This document shows, piece by piece, positions 15,480 through 19,041 of a DNA stretch of 19,041 nucleotides. Position 1 is the first letter of the stretch, and each line of letters opens with the position of its first letter. The stretch is from an uncultured Veillonella sp. (GTDB lineage: Bacteria > Bacillota > Negativicutes > Veillonellales > Veillonellaceae): NCBI GenBank assembly GCA_900766125.1, contig CAAFUD010000163.1, positions 1-19,041 on the forward strand, given 5' to 3'. The position numbers were made by a program, and so were the translations under genes. The notes beneath the pieces were generated by a model, which was not told the origin of the DNA, did no database searches, and worked only from the letters and a program-made list of their open reading frames with translations.

Positions 15480-15851
15480 TTAAAAAGCTACTTCCAATCG
15501 TTCATCGGAAACGAAAGGATTACCTTTTACAAGGCGGGCTGCATTGACACCTAAGGTGCGTAAGCTATCTGGATATTGAGCATAACCCGTAAGTCGATAA
15601 ATAAATTGATGCATTGGTATGTTTTTATAGGTCAACACAATCGCCTCATCATCAACGCCTATCCCAACAGATAAAGCGGAATTACGAGATGCTAGGTCAG
15701 CCAATGTCATATGCGTACCACTATGGGACTCAATGACAACAGGTAAACCTTCCTCTTCAATTCCATATAGAACGGGTTTTAGTATATCCTCACTGATATG
15801 CTCTGTAGCATACAGCAATATGGTTGGCTTACTGACGATACTTTGATCCAT
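15480..15851 (-). CDS. pduH: Diol dehydratase reactivase small subunit (PduH)
   Basis: This 123-residue beta subunit of the reactivating factor swaps with the dehydratase beta subunit so that damaged cobalamin can leave. Its GIEEEGLPVVIE and LASRNSALSVGIGVD segments resemble the PduD core (GIEEEGL is shared), as expected from the shared fold. Of two adjacent ATGs, the one at 15851 lies 6 nt from GGGAGG, while 15854 lies only 3 nt away; either overlaps the pduG stop (TGATG or ATGA), so translation is coupled. It ends with LRTLGVNAARLVKGNPF, the normal family end plus a short tail. Confidence 0.92.
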   Translation of the reverse strand: MDQSIVSKPTILLYATEHISEDILKPVLYGIEEEGLPVVIESHSGTHMTLADLASRNSALSVGIGVDDEAIVLTYKNIPMHQFIYRLTGYAQYPDSLRTLGVNAARLVKGNPFVSDERLEVAF

Positions 15852-17677
15852 CATAGGCCTCCCTTCTGTGCATAGGATAATACCAATCCTGTTGCTACCG
15901 CATTTCGTGCCCCTTCAACGCCTCGAATATTGCCTCGCCCCGCTACTAATGCATATTGTGAAAGTGCATCGGTTACGAGTTGAGGAATTTCAAAGTCTAA
16001 TGCAGAACCACCTACGATAACTACGAATGGTATATCTCGCACATTATGAGTAGGACTAACAGATGCCAAAGCGCGGAGTGAGTTTGTGACAAATACCCGT
16101 TTCTTTGCAGTTTGACGAACACGCTTAATCTTTTCTAGAGGGATATCTCGCTCTACAGGAACGAGCCCATCTGGCGTTACGATAACAACGCGTCCAAACA
16201 ATGCTGCCGAAAGTGGTTCATTAAAGAACTGCACCGTTCCATCTTCGTGACGAATGTGATATACACTGAGTACTTGAGCCAATGGATCTCGTTTGATGGC
16301 TTCTGCAATATGCATATCCTCTAAACCAAGTTCAGAATTAATGAGCATAGTTACCATATTTCCTGCTCCTGCAAGATGAATGGCTTTAATTTTTCCTTCT
16401 TGGTTAATGATAGATGCATCAGTTGAGCCTGCCCCTAAATCGAGTATGGCCATTGGTTTTGCTGTCCCCGGTGTAGTCAAAGCCCCTAAGATAGCTGATT
16501 CAGCCTCTTCACCACCGATTTCAACTGGTACGCCTAACTCTTTTTCTACCTGCTTTGCAATGATTTCCATTTGTAGATGATCTGACTTAACCATGGAGGC
16601 AATGCCTACGGCTTGTTCCATAGAGAACTCACCTGCAAGGCCACCCTTTACATTGATAGGGACAGCTACATCTACGGCTAGCAAGTCTTGGATGAATACA
16701 TCTCGGGGGGATTTATTTGTCAATTGAGCCATTGTAAGGCGAACCTTTTCAAGCATGCCACCTACGTTCGTACCTGCTTCACCACTGATATCATCGATAG
16801 GATGAACAGATTCGAGGGTTTCCATAATTCTCTCTGCCCCAGCAGATACATCGACGGATACAGTTCGATCATTCCCCATAACAATGATGGATCCTGCCGG
16901 TATTACCCGCTCCTTAACGTCCCCTGCCGGTGTTTTGATGACTACAGCTGAGCGATTTCCGATAAGAGCTCTAGCGATAGGTACAATATTCTTTGTTTCC
17001 TCTGGTGAAAGCTCAAATACAGTGGCAATCCCATAAGGATTTGATAATTGTGATACCACTTGCCCCGGTTCTACAACCTCTACGGCAGAAAGCATGCCCA
17101 TTGGGATTTTATCGATATACGCAACCTCATCTACGATAGGAATTTTATGATCCAATCGATTGTTAACGAGTACGCCGTCATCGGCTTGAAGGATAGCAGC
17201 TCGAATATCATAACCTCGTTTGCAATATGCATTAATCAGCTGTGCTATCAATTCAAAATCGATAATCTTTGGAGCTACCACGATGTATGGCTGACCTTGT
17301 GGCTTATCAATTAGTTGCTCAATGGGAACGGTATACCCTACACCAAGACCTAAGCCACCTGGTGTTTTAGGGTTGTGCCCTATCATGGTAGATTCCGTAA
17401 TTATGGTTTCTGTAATCGTTTCCATGGCCACATCGCCGATAACTGGTGTAGCCTCATTAATGCGAACTAAGTCAATGTCTCGTAGTGTAAGATTAGCAGA
17501 CCTAATTAGCGACTTGAGGGCATCCATGAGGCCTACGATATTTTCGCGCGTCCCTTTAATACCAGTGGTACTAGCGATGGCAGAAGATAAGAACTTTACC
17601 TCTCCATTACTATGAATTTCGGCCAAGGCCGCTTCTGTTGTAGAGTTTCCGATATCGATGCCAACAATTCGTTTCAT
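15851..17677 (-). CDS. pduG: Diol dehydratase reactivase large subunit (PduG)
   Basis: This 608-residue ATPase works with PduH to release inactivated cobalamin from PduCDE at the cost of ATP. It has an actin/Hsp70-like fold: the phosphate-1 loop GIDIGNSTTEAA is at 5-16, the second DLGAGSTDASI near 407, and adenosine-site IVGGSALDFE near 560. The segment INEATPVIGDVAMETITETI is nearly identical to Salmonella PduG, and length is normal (610 there). AGGAGATGTC precedes the ATG, with an 18-nt gap from pduE. Confidence 0.96.
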   Translation of the reverse strand: MKRIVGIDIGNSTTEAALAEIHSNGEVKFLSSAIASTTGIKGTRENIVGLMDALKSLIRSANLTLRDIDLVRINEATPVIGDVAMETITETIITESTMIGHNPKTPGGLGLGVGYTVPIEQLIDKPQGQPYIVVAPKIIDFELIAQLINAYCKRGYDIRAAILQADDGVLVNNRLDHKIPIVDEVAYIDKIPMGMLSAVEVVEPGQVVSQLSNPYGIATVFELSPEETKNIVPIARALIGNRSAVVIKTPAGDVKERVIPAGSIIVMGNDRTVSVDVSAGAERIMETLESVHPIDDISGEAGTNVGGMLEKVRLTMAQLTNKSPRDVFIQDLLAVDVAVPINVKGGLAGEFSMEQAVGIASMVKSDHLQMEIIAKQVEKELGVPVEIGGEEAESAILGALTTPGTAKPMAILDLGAGSTDASIINQEGKIKAIHLAGAGNMVTMLINSELGLEDMHIAEAIKRDPLAQVLSVYHIRHEDGTVQFFNEPLSAALFGRVVIVTPDGLVPVERDIPLEKIKRVRQTAKKRVFVTNSLRALASVSPTHNVRDIPFVVIVGGSALDFEIPQLVTDALSQYALVAGRGNIRGVEGARNAVATGLVLSYAQKGGL

Positions 17678-17695
17678 AATGACATCTCCTATAGG

Positions 17696-18232
17696 TTAAT
17701 TATCACCTTTAAGTTTTTTACGACGTTCGTAATTTTCTGCAGCTTCTCGTACAAAGTTTGCACAAATCGGAGCCCCTAAACCATCAAGTTCGCTAGCAAT
17801 ATCTAATAATTCTTGTTTGGAAGAACGATATGGACGAAGTGCATTGTACATTTCAAGTAAGCGTTTATCACTTACCTTTGTCATTTCTGCAGCACGAGAG
17901 AAGTTGAGTTCAATTTGATCTCGGCCCCCAGCCTTAGCAATTTGACCTTGAGCTTTCAAAATGGATGGAGAAATTTTTAAATCGTCCATTGTGATATGAC
18001 CGGCCATTACGTTATCCATCGTAATATGGCTTAAGTCTCGACCTTGACCAAGATCAATCCATTCTGGATGTTTTTTAGCAATCGGATAATCCTCGATGGT
18101 AACCATCCTATCTACAACTGTTGTATTAGGTGTAGATGATGTATGAGGCGCAGAGTATTGTGTAGCATTTCCCTTTGCCCCTTCTATATCAGATACAATC
18201 TGCCGAATTAAGGCTTCTAATTCGTTAGCCAT
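17696..18232 (-). CDS. pduE: Propanediol/glycerol dehydratase small subunit (PduE)
   Basis: This 178-residue gamma subunit belongs to the adenosylcobalamin-dependent dehydratase (PduC2D2E2). The N-terminal helix MANELEALIRQIVSDIEG resembles a cargo-targeting peptide and is followed by a Ser/Thr/Pro linker to about residue 38. The conserved core then runs from the DYPIAKKHPEW segment to LRPYRSSKQELLDIASELD. A TAAGGAGG site overlaps the end of pduD, so translation is coupled. Sequence alone does not separate 1,2-propanediol from glycerol as main substrate. Confidence 0.95.
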   Translation of the reverse strand: MANELEALIRQIVSDIEGAKGNATQYSAPHTSSTPNTTVVDRMVTIEDYPIAKKHPEWIDLGQGRDLSHITMDNVMAGHITMDDLKISPSILKAQGQIAKAGGRDQIELNFSRAAEMTKVSDKRLLEMYNALRPYRSSKQELLDIASELDGLGAPICANFVREAAENYERRKKLKGDN

Positions 18233-18243
18233 AGTAAACCTCC

Positions 18244-18939
18244 TTATACAGTGACACGAACTTCATCAGCTGGCTTACCTTTTACTACATGCTTAGTTTC
18301 CTTGATATGAAGCAATGCAGATAATGCTTGGTATTTTGGACGAGCCATTTGATCGTTCATTGTTGGTACTGGTGTTGGGGATTCGCCCTTAGCGTATTTA
18401 GCAGCATTTTTACCGATAGCACGGTATGTTTCAGCTGTTAATAGAGGTGCTTGAGGGAATAATTCCAAATTTGAAAGTGGTTGTAAATCGCGTTGGTGAA
18501 TCAAAGTAGTACCTTTAGATTGAATACCGATACATACACCAGATCCAGAAATAGAATCGCCTTCAACAGCTACGGCCGCTACGTCAGAGGAACGGTATAC
18601 GCGAATCACACGAGCTTTTAAACCTTCTTCTTCGATACCAGCTACTAATTGGCGAATTACTTCTTGATGCGGTACACCAACGATAGTTTGTCGTTGACTA
18701 CGGCCAAAGGCAGGACCAACAGCAATAACCACTTCATCTGCACTTGTACCAGGTTGTGCAGGGCCACCAGTTTGGAGCCAGCTATCGTCACCAGTTGGAT
18801 CTTCATGTCTAGGAGCCGCACTTGATGTTGTGCTTTCACCAACACTAGCCTTGAATTGTGGTGCCTCATGAACACCACCCATTTCTTGTAAAACGTCTAG
18901 AATAATAGAACGTAATACATCTTTGTTAATTTCAGCCAT
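18244..18939 (-). CDS. pduD: Propanediol/glycerol dehydratase medium subunit (PduD)
   Basis: This 231-residue beta subunit binds the tail of adenosylcobalamin beside the PduC barrel. Residues 1-20 (MAEINKDVLRSIILDVLQEM) match the known PduD encapsulation peptide, then a low-complexity Ser/Thr/Pro linker runs to about 58. The core follows, with GPAFGRSQRQTIVGVPHQEVIRQLVAGIEEEGL and GVCIGIQSKGTTLIHQRDL. The second of two adjacent ATGs (18939) has ideal spacing from GGAGG (18947-18951); the first (18942) is 4 nt away. The ribosome site abuts the pduC stop codon. Confidence 0.95.
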   Translation of the reverse strand: MAEINKDVLRSIILDVLQEMGGVHEAPQFKASVGESTTSSAAPRHEDPTGDDSWLQTGGPAQPGTSADEVVIAVGPAFGRSQRQTIVGVPHQEVIRQLVAGIEEEGLKARVIRVYRSSDVAAVAVEGDSISGSGVCIGIQSKGTTLIHQRDLQPLSNLELFPQAPLLTAETYRAIGKNAAKYAKGESPTPVPTMNDQMARPKYQALSALLHIKETKHVVKGKPADEVRVTV

Positions 18940-18951
18940 CATGACACCTCC

Positions 18952-19041
18952 TTATATATCCCGTGGATCAATGGCGTTTGGAATATTTTTAATGCGTTCC
19001 CAATCTTCACCTTCCACACGATAACCTGTGCCAGCACCTTG
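18952..19041 (-). CDS. pduC: Propanediol/glycerol dehydratase large subunit, C-terminal end only (PduC, partial)
   Basis: The window edge cuts this gene. Twenty-nine codons and the TAA stop (18952-18954) are present; the visible residues include GAGTGYRVEGEDWERIKNIP and end NAIDPRDI, matching the C-terminus of the PduC/DhaB catalytic subunit. It lies directly upstream of pduD, as in all pduCDE sets. The catalytic barrel and the operon start lie outside the window. Confidence 0.9.
   Translation of the reverse strand, partial: QGAGTGYRVEGEDWERIKNIPNAIDPRDI

Noticed and set aside
1..19041. CRISPR arrays, insertion sequences, tRNA or rRNA genes
   Set aside because: No regularly spaced repeats, transposase, terminal inverted repeats or RNA-gene signatures were seen in the window.

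Overview
The window is almost entirely one minus-strand operon for a B12-dependent propanediol-utilisation (Pdu) bacterial microcompartment. It is cut at its right edge inside pduC and ends at a hairpin terminator left of pduQ. In transcription order (right to left) the genes are: pduC (last 29 codons), pduD, pduE, pduG, pduH, pduO, pduF, pduU, pduV, a cobT-like gene, pduA, pduB, a pduK-like gene, pduJ, pduL, a eutJ-like gene, pduM, pduN, pduP and pduQ. Left of the terminator is a 476-bp intergenic region. Beyond it is a separate 1417-codon gene for a fused 2-hydroxyacyl-CoA-dehydratase-activator/dehydratase-like iron-sulfur protein, also on the minus strand.

Organism: the AT-leaning composition, strong AGGAGG-type ribosome sites, tight coupling and the giant BadF/HgdC-type fusion protein suggest an anaerobic Firmicute. 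A Negativicute such as a Veillonella relative is my best guess. This is inference; no 16S or other phylogenetic marker is present.

How it works together: PduF admits the diol (1,2-propanediol or glycerol). PduCDE dehydrates it to the aldehyde with adenosylcobalamin. PduO makes adenosylcobalamin, CobT activates the lower-ligand base for cobamide assembly, and PduGH reactivates damaged dehydratase. PduP oxidises the aldehyde to acyl-CoA, PduL converts acyl-CoA to acyl-phosphate, and PduQ reduces aldehyde to alcohol, recycling NADH. The shell is built from PduA, PduJ, the PduK-like protein, PduB, PduU and PduN. PduM, PduV and the EutJ-like protein are accessory. PduS, PduT, PduW, PduX and a regulator are not in this window and may lie beyond it.

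The Pdu system itself is known. The points most worth a second look are the four-module iron-sulfur protein with two built-in activator domains and its repeat-rich, apparently structured leader; the PduK-like shell protein with a cargo-peptide-like helix and a lysine-rich tail; the CobT-like protein with altered conserved motifs; and the mixed Pdu/Eut gene content.
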